From NCBI GenBank assembly GCA_959599915.1, contig CAUGJE010000026.1, positions 1 to 7,139 of the forward strand: DNA of 7,139 nucleotides, given 5' to 3'. The position numbers and the translations under genes were made by a program. The stretch's first letter is position 1. The number at the start of each line of letters is the position of its first letter. This document shows, in pieces, positions 1 through 7,043 of this stretch. The notes under the pieces are model-generated. The model saw only the letters and a list, made by a program, of their open reading frames with translations. It searched no databases and was not told where the DNA came from. This DNA comes from an uncultured Collinsella sp. (GTDB taxonomy: Bacteria > Actinomycetota > Coriobacteriia > Coriobacteriales > Coriobacteriaceae).

Positions 1-4
1 AACA

Positions 5-27
5 GGAGGCCACTTAATGTGGCCTCC
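5..27 (-). terminator. Probable intrinsic terminator of the operon
   Basis: A perfect inverted repeat pairs a 9-bp stem (5-13 with 19-27, GGAGGCCAC/GTGGCCTCC) around a 5-base loop. It lies about 80 bases past the stop codon of the last gene on the minus strand. On that strand the stem is followed by TGTT, where the window ends, so the T-tract cannot be fully seen. On the plus strand the bases after the stem are not T-rich, so minus-strand termination is the better reading. Confidence 0.65.
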
Positions 28-106
28 GTCGTGAGCAGGACTGTAGAGCAGGAAAGTTCATATGGGGCCGCCGGGCCGATCAGGGCCGGGGACCGCACCC
101 GTACGA
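28..106. other. Short spacer between the fusion gene and the terminator
   Basis: This is the 3' untranslated stretch after the stop codon at 109-107. It is G+C-rich and contains several GGCC runs that could form weak local pairs, but I see no convincing gene, stem or regulatory site. Short plus-strand open frames crossing it run antisense into the fusion gene and lack support. Confidence 0.5.
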
Positions 107-2491
107 CTACAGCGTCATGTTCGGATCGGCGTCGACGTCGAACGGCGAGATTTCACCTCGGTCGAATTTACGGCGAGCGACCTCCGCGATCATGGCAGCG
201 TTATCGGTGCAGGCAGACAAGGGTGGCACCGTTACGCGGATCCCCTGACGCCCGAGCTTCTTGATCATCATCTCGCGCAGATGCGGATTAGCCGAGACAC
301 CACCGCCGATGCAATACTCCTTGCACCCGGTGGCGTGCAGGGCGTTTTTGGCCTTCTTGTACTGCACGTCAAAGACCGCCGCCTCAAACGAGGCCGCTAG
401 GTCGGGCAGGTGAATCGTGCGCCCGGCCTTGGTCTCCTGCTCGATGTAGAGCGTCACCGCCGTCTTGAGGCCCGAAAGCGAGAAGCGATAGTCCCCCCTG
501 CTGTTAAGCGCACGGGGGAAATCGATCGCCTTGGGGTTGCCCGTCTCGGCAAGCTTGGAGATGATAGGACCTCCGGGATAGCCAAGACCCAGTGCCTTTG
601 CCACCTTGTCGAAGGCTTCGCCCACGGCGTCGTCGAGCGTCTCGCCAAGCACTTCATAGTCGCCCCATGCCTTTACGTGCACGAGCATGGTGTGCCCGCC
701 CGAAACGAGCGTAAAGATAAACGGGGGCTTGAGGTCGGGCTGCGCCAACAGGTTGGCAAACAGGTGGCCCTCCAGATGATTGACGCACACCAGCGGTTTG
801 CCGGCAGCATACGCAAAGCCCTTGGCGAAGGCGACGCCCACTACCAGAGCACCCACCAGGCCCGGACCCTGCGTCACGCCAACAGCGGCGAGTTCGCTCG
901 GCGCGATGGCTCCACCCTCAAGACCAAGCGATGCTGCGGCATCCTCGAGCGCCGCATCCACGACACTCACAATCACCTCAACGTGTTTGCGCGAGGCGAT
1001 CTCGGGCACCACGCCGCCAAAACGGGCATGGAAATCGATCTGCGTCGACACCTGGTTGGCCAGCATATTGCCATCCGCATCGATAATCGCCACCGCCGTC
1101 TCGTCGCAGGAACTCTCGATGGCAAGCACTAGGCGGCGGCGCTCAATTTCGGCACGCTCCCCCTCGGAGCGCCTAGGCGCAGGCAGCGGCCATACGCGCT
1201 GCTCTGCCGCCGTCGGCTCGGGCGAAGCATTGTCGACCGGAAGCACCAGGGGCAGCGGAGCCGTCATGACGATGGCGTCCTTGCCGGCACCATAGTAGCC
1301 GCGGCGACGGCCAGCCTCGGTAAAGCCCAGAGCGTTATAAAGCGCGATCGCTCCCTCGTTACCGTCCTCGACCTCGAGCGAAGCCGTGGTGCAGCCGAGC
1401 ATCTGGGCATCATAGCTCACGTGCGACAGCAGCTTGCGGGCAATGCCCTCACGGCGATGTGCCGGGTCGACGGCGATATCCAGAATCTGCACATCACCGT
1501 CCACGACCATACCGCCGGCAAGGCCCAGCAGCTTGCCGTCGTCGTGTGCCACCCACCAACTACGCGGCGCAGCGACGTCCTCGCCCAGTTCGGACAGGAA
1601 CATGCCCGGCGTCCATGCCTCGTGTCCGGCACCTTCAAAGCAGGCAGCCTCCAGCGCGCTCGCGCCCTCGGCATCCGCCGCGCCCATGGGACGGAACTGC
1701 AGATGACGACCGGCGAGCTCATCGGCAACACCCGTAATTTCGCTCTGCGCACTCTCGGCAAGACCAAGACGCTTGCGCTCGTTTTCCTCGGCATCCGAAA
1801 GGCGCGTGTAAATCGGCAGGACGCGGGCCGGATCGCCGTCACCCGCAGCGTGCGCGAGCAGCAAGCCCTCGCCCGAAGGCCACCACAGGTCGCGCTCCAC
1901 GCAGCGGGCGGCCTCGTCCTCACCCAGCAGCTTGCCATAGCGCACGAGACCGTCACCGGTCAGCTGAACCTGGCCCCAGTCCGCTGCTTGGCGCCACTCA
2001 TCGAGCGCCACGGCGGCCTTGACCACGTGTTCGCGCTCAAATTGACGCTCGGGACCCTCATCGACCAGCATATACAGCGCCGGATATACCTCACCGCGCA
2101 TAGCATCGGCCAAGATACCAAGCTTGCCGCGCACGCCAGCCTTCCACGCCGTCCAAGCGCAAGCGTCGAGCGTCGACACGCCCAGCAGCGGAACATTGGT
2201 ACCACGCGCGAGGCCCTTGGCAGTGGAGATGCCGATGCGCACACCCGTAAAGGACCCCGGGCCGCGGCCGACCACATAGCAACCAACATCGCTGCGATCC
2301 AGACCGGCTTGAGCCAGCACGCCATCAACGGTATTCACGAGCTCAACGTTGGCGTGACGGCGACACATGTGGTCGCCACTCACGAGCTTCGTCTCACCCG
2401 TCTGCCCATCAATCCAGCTTGCCGCGCAGGCAAGCATGTCGGTCGAGGTATCGAGCGCCACCACCAGCGCGTTGTCGTTATGCAAGCTCAT
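107..2491 (-). CDS. TsaB-RimI-TsaD fusion: t6A tRNA synthesis subunits joined to a ribosomal-protein acetyltransferase
   Basis: The 794-residue protein carries three domains. Residues about 8-230 are TsaB, with RGPGSFTGVRIG at 76-87. Residues about 263-410 are RimI, a GNAT acetyltransferase for the N-terminal alanine of ribosomal protein S18. It has the acetyl-CoA loop HRREGIA at 345-351, and E373 and Y385 match E. coli RimI E103 and Y115. Residues about 454-794 are TsaD, which transfers the threonylcarbamoyl group to A37 of ANN-decoding tRNAs. It has the metal-site motif NHLEGH (H572, H576), SGGHT at 597-601 and D763 in CTDNAA. The linkers are about 231-262 and a proline-rich 411-453. All signature residues seem intact, so each domain is probably active. 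The ATG at 2491 is preferred over an upstream TTG because AAGG lies nine bases before it. The frame overlaps tsaE by 14 bases, suggesting coupled synthesis of the TsaB, TsaD and TsaE partners. The TsaC/Sua5 enzyme is not in the window. Confidence 0.95.
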   Translation of the reverse strand: MSLHNDNALVVALDTSTDMLACAASWIDGQTGETKLVSGDHMCRRHANVELVNTVDGVLAQAGLDRSDVGCYVVGRGPGSFTGVRIGISTAKGLARGTNVPLLGVSTLDACAWTAWKAGVRGKLGILADAMRGEVYPALYMLVDEGPERQFEREHVVKAAVALDEWRQAADWGQVQLTGDGLVRYGKLLGEDEAARCVERDLWWPSGEGLLLAHAAGDGDPARVLPIYTRLSDAEENERKRLGLAESAQSEITGVADELAGRHLQFRPMGAADAEGASALEAACFEGAGHEAWTPGMFLSELGEDVAAPRSWWVAHDDGKLLGLAGGMVVDGDVQILDIAVDPAHRREGIARKLLSHVSYDAQMLGCTTASLEVEDGNEGAIALYNALGFTEAGRRRGYYGAGKDAIVMTAPLPLVLPVDNASPEPTAAEQRVWPLPAPRRSEGERAEIERRRLVLAIESSCDETAVAIIDADGNMLANQVSTQIDFHARFGGVVPEIASRKHVEVIVSVVDAALEDAAASLGLEGGAIAPSELAAVGVTQGPGLVGALVVGVAFAKGFAYAAGKPLVCVNHLEGHLFANLLAQPDLKPPFIFTLVSGGHTMLVHVKAWGDYEVLGETLDDAVGEAFDKVAKALGLGYPGGPIISKLAETGNPKAIDFPRALNSRGDYRFSLSGLKTAVTLYIEQETKAGRTIHLPDLAASFEAAVFDVQYKKAKNALHATGCKEYCIGGGVSANPHLREMMIKKLGRQGIRVTVPPLSACTDNAAMIAEVARRKFDRGEISPFDVDADPNMTL

Positions 2492-2984
2492 CTTGTACAG
2501 CCTTATCAATCAAATGGGAAAGCTCCATTGCGCGGTCACCGTGCGCCTCAAGCGTTATCGTTCGCACGTCGCTGTCGCCCTCATCACGCCTGAGCGTCAC
2601 CGAAAGATACTCATCCGTCAGCTCGTCCTGGAATTGTTCGCCCCATTCCAGCAGGCAAGCACCCTCATAGCCCAGCACATCGAAAATGCCCGTATCCTCG
2701 AGCTCGTAGGCATGCTCCAGGCGGTATAGATCAAAGTGAAACAGCGGAATACGACCTTGATCGTGAACGGCCATGAGGGCGAACGTAGGGCTCGTAACCA
2801 TATGCCCATCGCCCAGCCCGCGCGAGACGCCCTTGGTAAAGTGAGTTTTGCCCACTCCCAGGCCACCGGTCAGGATGAGCACATCGCCGTCCTCAAGGCA
2901 CGGTGCAATTAGCTCGCCAAAGTACTCCGTATCGGCAGCGCAAGTCGTTTTGTAAGTACCTACCCCCAGGCGCTCCAGGGACAT
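2478..2984 (-). CDS. tsaE: TsaE, ATPase of the t6A tRNA modification complex
   Basis: This 168-residue P-loop protein binds the TsaB-TsaD pair, and its ATPase activity is needed for turnover of the bacterial t6A-forming complex in the cytoplasm. The Walker A loop is GGLGVGKT at 40-47. Other family marks are TSPTF at 64-68, HFDLYRL at 83-89 and EWGE at 113-116. The length is close to the usual 150-170 residues. The start is supported by AAGGAG at 2995-2990, five bases before the ATG and overlapping the end region of the glycosylase gene 12 bases upstream. Its 3' end overlaps the fusion gene encoding both its partners, which strongly supports the assignment. The loop begins GGLG where most TsaE proteins have GDLG. 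That is a small departure and does not touch the P-loop lysine K46. Confidence 0.95.
   Translation of the reverse strand: MSLERLGVGTYKTTCAADTEYFGELIAPCLEDGDVLILTGGLGVGKTHFTKGVSRGLGDGHMVTSPTFALMAVHDQGRIPLFHFDLYRLEHAYELEDTGIFDVLGYEGACLLEWGEQFQDELTDEYLSVTLRRDEGDSDVRTITLEAHGDRAMELSHLIDKAVQDELA
2492..2503 (-). promoter_or_regulatory. Ribosome binding site of the TsaB-RimI-TsaD gene
   Basis: AAGG (2503-2500 region, last G at 2501) followed by nine bases leads to the ATG at 2491, all inside the 3' end of tsaE. It is a modest site, but it favours this ATG over the TTG at 2509, which has no purine-rich sequence at a useful distance. Coupling to tsaE translation may compensate for its weakness. Confidence 0.55.
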
Positions 2985-2996
2985 ATATGCTCCTTA

Positions 2997-3617
2997 TTAT
3001 TCCGAGGCGTCCTCTGGCGCGGGATGTCGCTCCAGATAGTCGCCCAGCATCTTAAAGTCTTCCTCCAGCAGCTCCTGCCACGCCGGATTGCGCAGCGCTG
3101 CTGCCGGATGGAACGTGGGCATTACCACAAAATGCCCCATCTGGTGGAACCTGCCGCGCAGCTTAGTAATGCCAATCTCGGTCTTTAGCACAAAGTGCGT
3201 CGCGGGGTTGCCGAGCGTCACAATAATATCGGGCCAGATGCTTCGAATCTGCTCACGCAAAAATGGCGAGCAAGCCAGCACTTCCTCGGGACGCGGATTG
3301 CGGTTTCCCGGCGGGCGGCACTTAAGCACGTTGGCAATGTAGACGTCTTCGCGTTTGAGCCCCGCCAGCGACAAAATGCCGTTGAGGTCCTCGCCTGCCG
3401 CCCCCACAAAGGGCTCGCCCTGCAAATCCTCATTGCGGCCCGGCGCCTCGCCAATAAACATCACGCGAGCGTGGGGGTTTCCCACGCCAAACACGATGTT
3501 ATGGCGCGACTGGTAAAGCTGGCAAAGGTGACAATCGCCCAGAACGGCCTCGATCTCCTCGAGTGCGACCTCACGCGGCGCCTGATGGCTATGGCCGGGG
3601 ATGTGCATGACGCCCAT
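2997..3617 (-). CDS. Family 4 uracil-DNA glycosylase (iron-sulphur type)
   Basis: The 206-residue enzyme removes uracil from DNA as the first step of base excision repair. Four cysteines that should hold a 4Fe-4S cluster are visible: C29 and C32 (CHLC), C100 (LKCRPPGNRNP) and C116. The uracil-pocket motif GEAPG at 56-60 is followed by the GEPFVG segment at 67-72. The C-terminal HP motif is FHPAAALRNP with H170. These are the hallmarks of family 4 enzymes, as opposed to the family 1 Ung type. The frame stays open upstream to 3665, but AGGAG at 3627-3623 lies five bases before the ATG at 3617, and no comparable site precedes the longer start. The SD overlaps the alr stop codon, giving an 8-base gap and probable coupling. 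Family 4 glycosylases are not usual members of the alr-tsaE block, so its place here is notable. Confidence 0.92.
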   Translation of the reverse strand: MGVMHIPGHSHQAPREVALEEIEAVLGDCHLCQLYQSRHNIVFGVGNPHARVMFIGEAPGRNEDLQGEPFVGAAGEDLNGILSLAGLKREDVYIANVLKCRPPGNRNPRPEEVLACSPFLREQIRSIWPDIIVTLGNPATHFVLKTEIGITKLRGRFHQMGHFVVMPTFHPAAALRNPAWQELLEEDFKMLGDYLERHPAPEDASE

Positions 3618-3622
3618 AGCGA

Positions 3623-3627
3623 CTCCT
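3623..3627 (-). promoter_or_regulatory. Ribosome binding site that fixes the glycosylase start
   Basis: AGGAG lies five bases before the ATG at 3617, and its first two bases are part of the TAG stop codon of alr (3628-3626). This choice removes 16 residues from the longest possible frame, a stretch that would overlap the alr 3' end and resembles nothing in the family. Confidence 0.8.
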
Positions 3628-4771
3628 ACACGTAGACCTTGTCGAGACGCATACCAAAGCCGCAAGCGACCTCGTAGTTAATCGTGCCGCGTAGGCGCGC
3701 CATCTCGTCCATGGTAATCTCGGCATCTCCATCGCGGCCGACAATGATCATCTCGTCACCATACTCGGCCTCGGGAATCTCATGCGCCGGGTTGGACTGA
3801 ATGGCGACCATAAACTGGTCCATGCAGATATTGCCCACCTGACGCACACGCTCGCCGCGATACAGCACGTCCATACGATTGGAAAGCGTACGCGAAAGGC
3901 CATCGGCATAACCGATCGGAAGGGTGCAGATCTGAACGCGCGTGCGCGGTACGCGGTAGGTAAAGCCGTAGCCCACGCCCTCGCCCATCGCAGGATGCGC
4001 CACGCGCGTCACACGCGCGTGGACGCTCATGACGGGATCAAGCTGCATCACGCGACCACTCAGCTCACATGGCTGCAGACCATACAAACCGATGCCGGCA
4101 CGAATCATGTCAAAGTGCATTGAAGAATCGAGCATCGAGGACGGCGTATTGGCACAATGCACGATACCGCATTCAAAACCTGCGTCCTTAATGGCCTGAA
4201 CGGCCTCGGTAAAACGCTGGCACTGCAGCTTGTAGTCCCAACCCGAAGGTTCATCGGCCGTGGCAAAGTGCGTAAATACGCCGTTGCACTGGATGCCGCG
4301 ATGGAAACTGATGCCGCGTACAAAGTCGAGCACCTGTGTGTAGTGAACACCGATACGATTCATGCCCGTCTCGATGGCAAGATGGTACTTGCCCACCTTG
4401 CCCGCCGCGACGGCGCATTCGCCATACGCAAGAGCAAAATCGGACGTATAGACCGAGGGCATGATATCGAATTCGAGCAATGCAGGAATAGCCTCGATAG
4501 GCGGCTCACTTAGAATCAGGACGGGCTTAGTAATCCCGCCCTGACGGAGCCCAACGCCCTCGTTAACCGTCGCCACGGCAAACATGTCGGCACCGGCCGA
4601 ATACATGATCTTGGCACACTCAACAGCTCCATGACCATAAGCATCGGCCTTGACCACGCAGCACAGGCGCTGACGCGGATTCAACAAGTTCTTATAGGCC
4701 CTCGTGTTGCGACGGAGCGCCCCGCGGTCGATCTCGACCCAGGACCAGCGCGTCAAATCGGCTTTATTCAT
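3626..4771 (-). CDS. alr: Alanine racemase
   Basis: This PLP enzyme interconverts L- and D-alanine in the cytoplasm and supplies D-alanine for peptidoglycan precursors. Its 381 residues are the typical length. The N-terminal TIM barrel opens with WVEIDRGALRRN and holds the PLP lysine K41 in VVKADAYGHG. Further barrel motifs are ETGMNRIG at 134-141 and RAGIGLYG at 224-231. The second catalytic base is Y268 in GYGFTYR, the counterpart of Y265 in the Geobacillus stearothermophilus enzyme. IGYADG and GNICMDQFMV follow in the C-terminal domain. The gene starts two bases after the nnr stop codon and lacks a good Shine-Dalgarno sequence (only GGA nine bases upstream), so ribosomes finishing nnr probably restart here. 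Linkage to nnr and acpS on one side and tsaE on the other is common in Gram-positive bacteria. Confidence 0.97.
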   Translation of the reverse strand: MNKADLTRWSWVEIDRGALRRNTRAYKNLLNPRQRLCCVVKADAYGHGAVECAKIMYSAGADMFAVATVNEGVGLRQGGITKPVLILSEPPIEAIPALLEFDIMPSVYTSDFALAYGECAVAAGKVGKYHLAIETGMNRIGVHYTQVLDFVRGISFHRGIQCNGVFTHFATADEPSGWDYKLQCQRFTEAVQAIKDAGFECGIVHCANTPSSMLDSSMHFDMIRAGIGLYGLQPCELSGRVMQLDPVMSVHARVTRVAHPAMGEGVGYGFTYRVPRTRVQICTLPIGYADGLSRTLSNRMDVLYRGERVRQVGNICMDQFMVAIQSNPAHEIPEAEYGDEMIIVGRDGDAEITMDEMARLRGTINYEVACGFGMRLDKVYV

Positions 4772-4773
4772 GA

Positions 4774-6390
4774 TTAGTCATCCGACCCTTCGTCCATGAT
4801 TCCCAGATCTTCGAGCGCATCCTTTGCCGCCAGCTCCATGGCAGGACCGATCAAGTCGATAAGATCGGTCGCGATGACGCTCTTCTCACCATACTCCGTC
4901 GCCGCGGCAAAACCGGCGTAGCTGTGAAGTGCGACGGCGTACGAATACAGCAACTCCCAACGATCCATCTCGTCGCGCATGGTGGCAAGCGTGCCGGCCA
5001 AAATACCCGCGAGAACATCACCCGAACCGGCAGTTGCCAGAGAAGCCGGACCCGAGAGCGGCAGCAGCACACGCTCAACGCCACAGATAGCCGTCGTCGG
5101 CCCCTTGGCAATGACCACCAGATTGTCGGAGCCTGCAGCCCAGACAACCTTCTGCGCGGCCGCAATCGCGGTACCAAGGTCGTTCACCTCGTCACCGGCA
5201 ACCAGGCGCGAAAGCTCACGATAGTGCGGCGTCATAACCAACGGCTGCTCGCGGCGATACATCTCGGGGTTACTATCAATACCGTCAATGGCAATCTTAG
5301 CAAGGCAGTTGAGTGCATCGGCGTCCAAAATTAGCGGTACATCAAGCTCGAGCAAGCCCGAAACCACCTGCATAGCGCCGGCAGACGTCGTCATACCGGG
5401 ACCGCACAGCACGCAGCTGTACTTCTTTGCGATCTCGCACACCGTCATGCGCGCAGCGGCGCCAAAGGAGCCGCGGGAATCAGACGGAATAGCAAAGACC
5501 GGAATCGAAGGAAGTGCCATGCGAATGAGATTGGCGCAGGCGTCAGGAGCCGCGACTGCCACGTAACCAGCACCCGCGCGAGCTGCAGACTTGGCCGCCA
5601 TAATGGCAGCACCAGGATATTGCGCAGATCCGGCGACAATAAGCACGGAGCCACGGGAATACTTATCGATATTCGATGGTAGCGGAGCAAAGTAATCAAC
5701 TAAGTCACCGGGCTCGACAATCTCGGCGGCGTGGTCGACATCATCGATGACCTCGTCAAGACGGTCGTAAAGATTGCCGCAGATCAAATCGCCAGCATAC
5801 TCAGGACCATCAGCGCTATACAGACCAATCTTGGGCGCAATCATCGTCACCGTGCGCTCGGCACGAATGCAGTCGTCATCAACAACGCCCGTCTCTGCAT
5901 TCAGGCCCGAGGGGACATCAATGGATACGACACAATCGGCGCATTCATTGACCGTAGGAATCCAAATGGAGAACGGCGCACGCAGATTCCCGTGGAAACC
6001 GGTACCAAAAATGGCATCGACAACAACATCGGCCTTATCGATCAAAACCTCGAGTTCATCACGCGAGGGGCCGACGCAAACGTGCACATCGCGGCCGGCA
6101 GTACGACGAGCAACATGACGTGCCAGAGCAGCAGGAATCTCATCCGGTTCAACCGGAGAAACGATATCCACGTCCACACCCTTATGGCTCAGGATATCGG
6201 CGGCAACCCAACCGTCGCCGCCATTATTACCAAAACCGACCAAAACGAGAACCCGATCAGGATTGAGCTTCAAGACCTCGTTAGCGGCAAACTCACCCGC
6301 TAGCTCCATAAGCTCGGCCTTCGAAGTCCCTTCGCGTTCGATGATATCCTCGAGACGAACGACTTCTTCGGTACTCAAAACCGGTTTCAT
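4774..6390 (-). CDS. nnr: Bifunctional NAD(P)HX epimerase/dehydratase
   Basis: The 538-residue protein repairs hydrated NADH and NADPH. The N-terminal YjeF-type domain interconverts the R and S hydrates, and the C-terminal ribokinase-like domain dehydrates the S form using ADP or ATP. The epimerase part (about 1-225) shows GFGNNGGDGW at 52-61, DAIFGTG at 125-131 and SIDVPSGLNAETG at 156-168. The dehydratase part (about 230-515) shows KYSRGSVLIVAGS at 243-255, CGPGM at 329-333, DADALN at 356-361, KGPTT at 429-433 and GSGDVLAG at 456-463, whose Asp459 is the expected catalytic residue. The total length fits the two-domain form. Where most relatives have TPHPGE, this one reads TPHYRE at 387-392. 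The ATG abuts the acpS stop codon with no gap, and AGGAG lies five bases before it, inside acpS. Residues after about 515 form an acidic tail. Confidence 0.95.
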   Translation of the reverse strand: MKPVLSTEEVVRLEDIIEREGTSKAELMELAGEFAANEVLKLNPDRVLVLVGFGNNGGDGWVAADILSHKGVDVDIVSPVEPDEIPAALARHVARRTAGRDVHVCVGPSRDELEVLIDKADVVVDAIFGTGFHGNLRAPFSIWIPTVNECADCVVSIDVPSGLNAETGVVDDDCIRAERTVTMIAPKIGLYSADGPEYAGDLICGNLYDRLDEVIDDVDHAAEIVEPGDLVDYFAPLPSNIDKYSRGSVLIVAGSAQYPGAAIMAAKSAARAGAGYVAVAAPDACANLIRMALPSIPVFAIPSDSRGSFGAAARMTVCEIAKKYSCVLCGPGMTTSAGAMQVVSGLLELDVPLILDADALNCLAKIAIDGIDSNPEMYRREQPLVMTPHYRELSRLVAGDEVNDLGTAIAAAQKVVWAAGSDNLVVIAKGPTTAICGVERVLLPLSGPASLATAGSGDVLAGILAGTLATMRDEMDRWELLYSYAVALHSYAGFAAATEYGEKSVIATDLIDLIGPAMELAAKDALEDLGIMDEGSDD

Positions 6391-6930
6391 CTATGCTCCT
6401 AGCGTATCTTGCGAAGCATCGCCCAGGTGCTCCGTCAATGCTGAATTCTGCAGCTGATCGAGCTCATCTAATACAGAGCGAGCCTCTTTAAATGTCTGCG
6501 CAACGCGTTTCTTGGTGCTCACCTTTTCATCTTTTGGCTTAGGCCGAGCATCTTCGGTAATCGCGATGGCATTCGCAACGGCCAAGTCTCCCGTAAGCGT
6601 AATGGAAAGAGCGACCTCAACAACGCCCAGTTCTTGAGCGATCTCGAGAGCACGGCCCGAAAGCAGCGCCTTCGGTTTGCCGAGTTTATCACGCGTTACC
6701 GAAACATCCTTGCGACCCACGCCTTGACTAAAACCCGTGCCGAGAGCTTTAAGCACCGCCTCGCGCGAAGCAAAGCGGCTCGCATAGTGAGCAGCGGGAC
6801 GCGATGATGCATCGCAATACGCACGCTCTTCTTCGGTAAACACACGCCGAGCAAACGACGGCGTCTTTTCAAGAATTGATTTCATGCGGGAAATCTCGAC
6901 GATATCAACGCCGATACCAGCTTCAGCCAT
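6391..6930 (-). CDS. acpS: Holo-[acyl-carrier-protein] synthase with a C-terminal extension
   Basis: AcpS moves the 4'-phosphopantetheine arm from coenzyme A onto a serine of acyl carrier protein, switching on fatty acid synthesis. The conserved magnesium-binding motifs are GIGVDIVEI at 5-13 with D9, and FASREAVLKALGTG at 53-66 with E57 and K61. KLGKPK at 82-87 and the closing strand SITLTGDLAVA complete the fold by about residue 125. Family members are usually about 115-130 residues; this one has 179. The surplus, about 127-179, is a charged tail with a likely helix around 140-165 and no recognised domain. The ATG at 6930 is chosen over one at 6942 because the latter sits on the Shine-Dalgarno sequence itself. 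It is the first gene of the operon, with promoter-like elements just upstream. The core function is secure; the role of the tail is unknown. Confidence 0.94.
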   Translation of the reverse strand: MAEAGIGVDIVEISRMKSILEKTPSFARRVFTEEERAYCDASSRPAAHYASRFASREAVLKALGTGFSQGVGRKDVSVTRDKLGKPKALLSGRALEIAQELGVVEVALSITLTGDLAVANAIAITEDARPKPKDEKVSTKKRVAQTFKEARSVLDELDQLQNSALTEHLGDASQDTLGA

Positions 6931-6932
6931 GT

Positions 6933-6940
6933 TCACCTCC
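6933..6940 (-). promoter_or_regulatory. Strong ribosome binding site of acpS
   Basis: GGAGGTGA is fully complementary to the usual anti-Shine-Dalgarno core at the 16S rRNA 3' end. It sits just before the ATG at 6930, five bases from the GGAGG. The in-frame ATG at 6942 overlaps this site and has no site of its own, so the shorter protein is the better call. Confidence 0.85.
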
Positions 6941-6959
6941 ATATCGCACAGACTAAGTT

Positions 6960-6989
6960 ATTGTAGCCCGTTCACAGAAGATGCGACAA
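6960..6989 (-). promoter_or_regulatory. Candidate sigma-A-type promoter, proximal
   Basis: The -35 box TTGTCG (6989-6984, four of six consensus bases) and the -10 box TACAAT (6965-6960, five of six) are 18 bases apart. A start near 6953 would leave a leader of roughly 20 bases before acpS, enough for the Shine-Dalgarno sequence. This is read from consensus only. Confidence 0.5.
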
Positions 6990-6995
6990 ACGAGG

Positions 6996-7025
6996 GTTAT
7001 AAAACACAGCTACTATGTGAGACAA
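6996..7025 (-). promoter_or_regulatory. Candidate sigma-A-type promoter, distal
   Basis: The -35 box TTGTCT (7025-7020, four of six) and the -10 box TATAAC (7001-6996, five of six) have an 18-base spacer. It begins about 20 bases after the rRNA-type terminator, so it could start the acpS operon independently of the upstream transcript. A start would fall near 6989, on the -35 box of the proximal element. Confidence 0.5.
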
Positions 7026-7043
7026 ATTGCCCGAGATACAAAA

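Noticed and set aside
410..1132. A 240-codon open frame on the plus strand, opposite the TsaD part.
   Set aside because: It is arginine- and histidine-rich low-complexity sequence, as expected when TsaD codons are read from the other strand. It has no supporting motif or context.
1421..2593. A 390-codon open frame on the plus strand, opposite the TsaB-RimI part of the fusion gene.
   Set aside because: Its translation shows no recognisable domain, it lies wholly antisense to genes with clear family motifs, and long antisense frames are expected in GC-rich coding DNA.
3618..3665. A longer glycosylase start at 3665 overlapping the 3' end of alr.
   Set aside because: No ribosome-binding site precedes it, while a good one precedes the ATG at 3617. 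The extra residues do not fit the family.
6591..6605. SITLTGD in AcpS lacks the SH pair seen in some relatives, hinting at lost activity.
   Set aside because: E. coli AcpS also lacks that pair at the same place as I recall it, and the magnesium-binding D9 and E57 are present, so this is normal variation.
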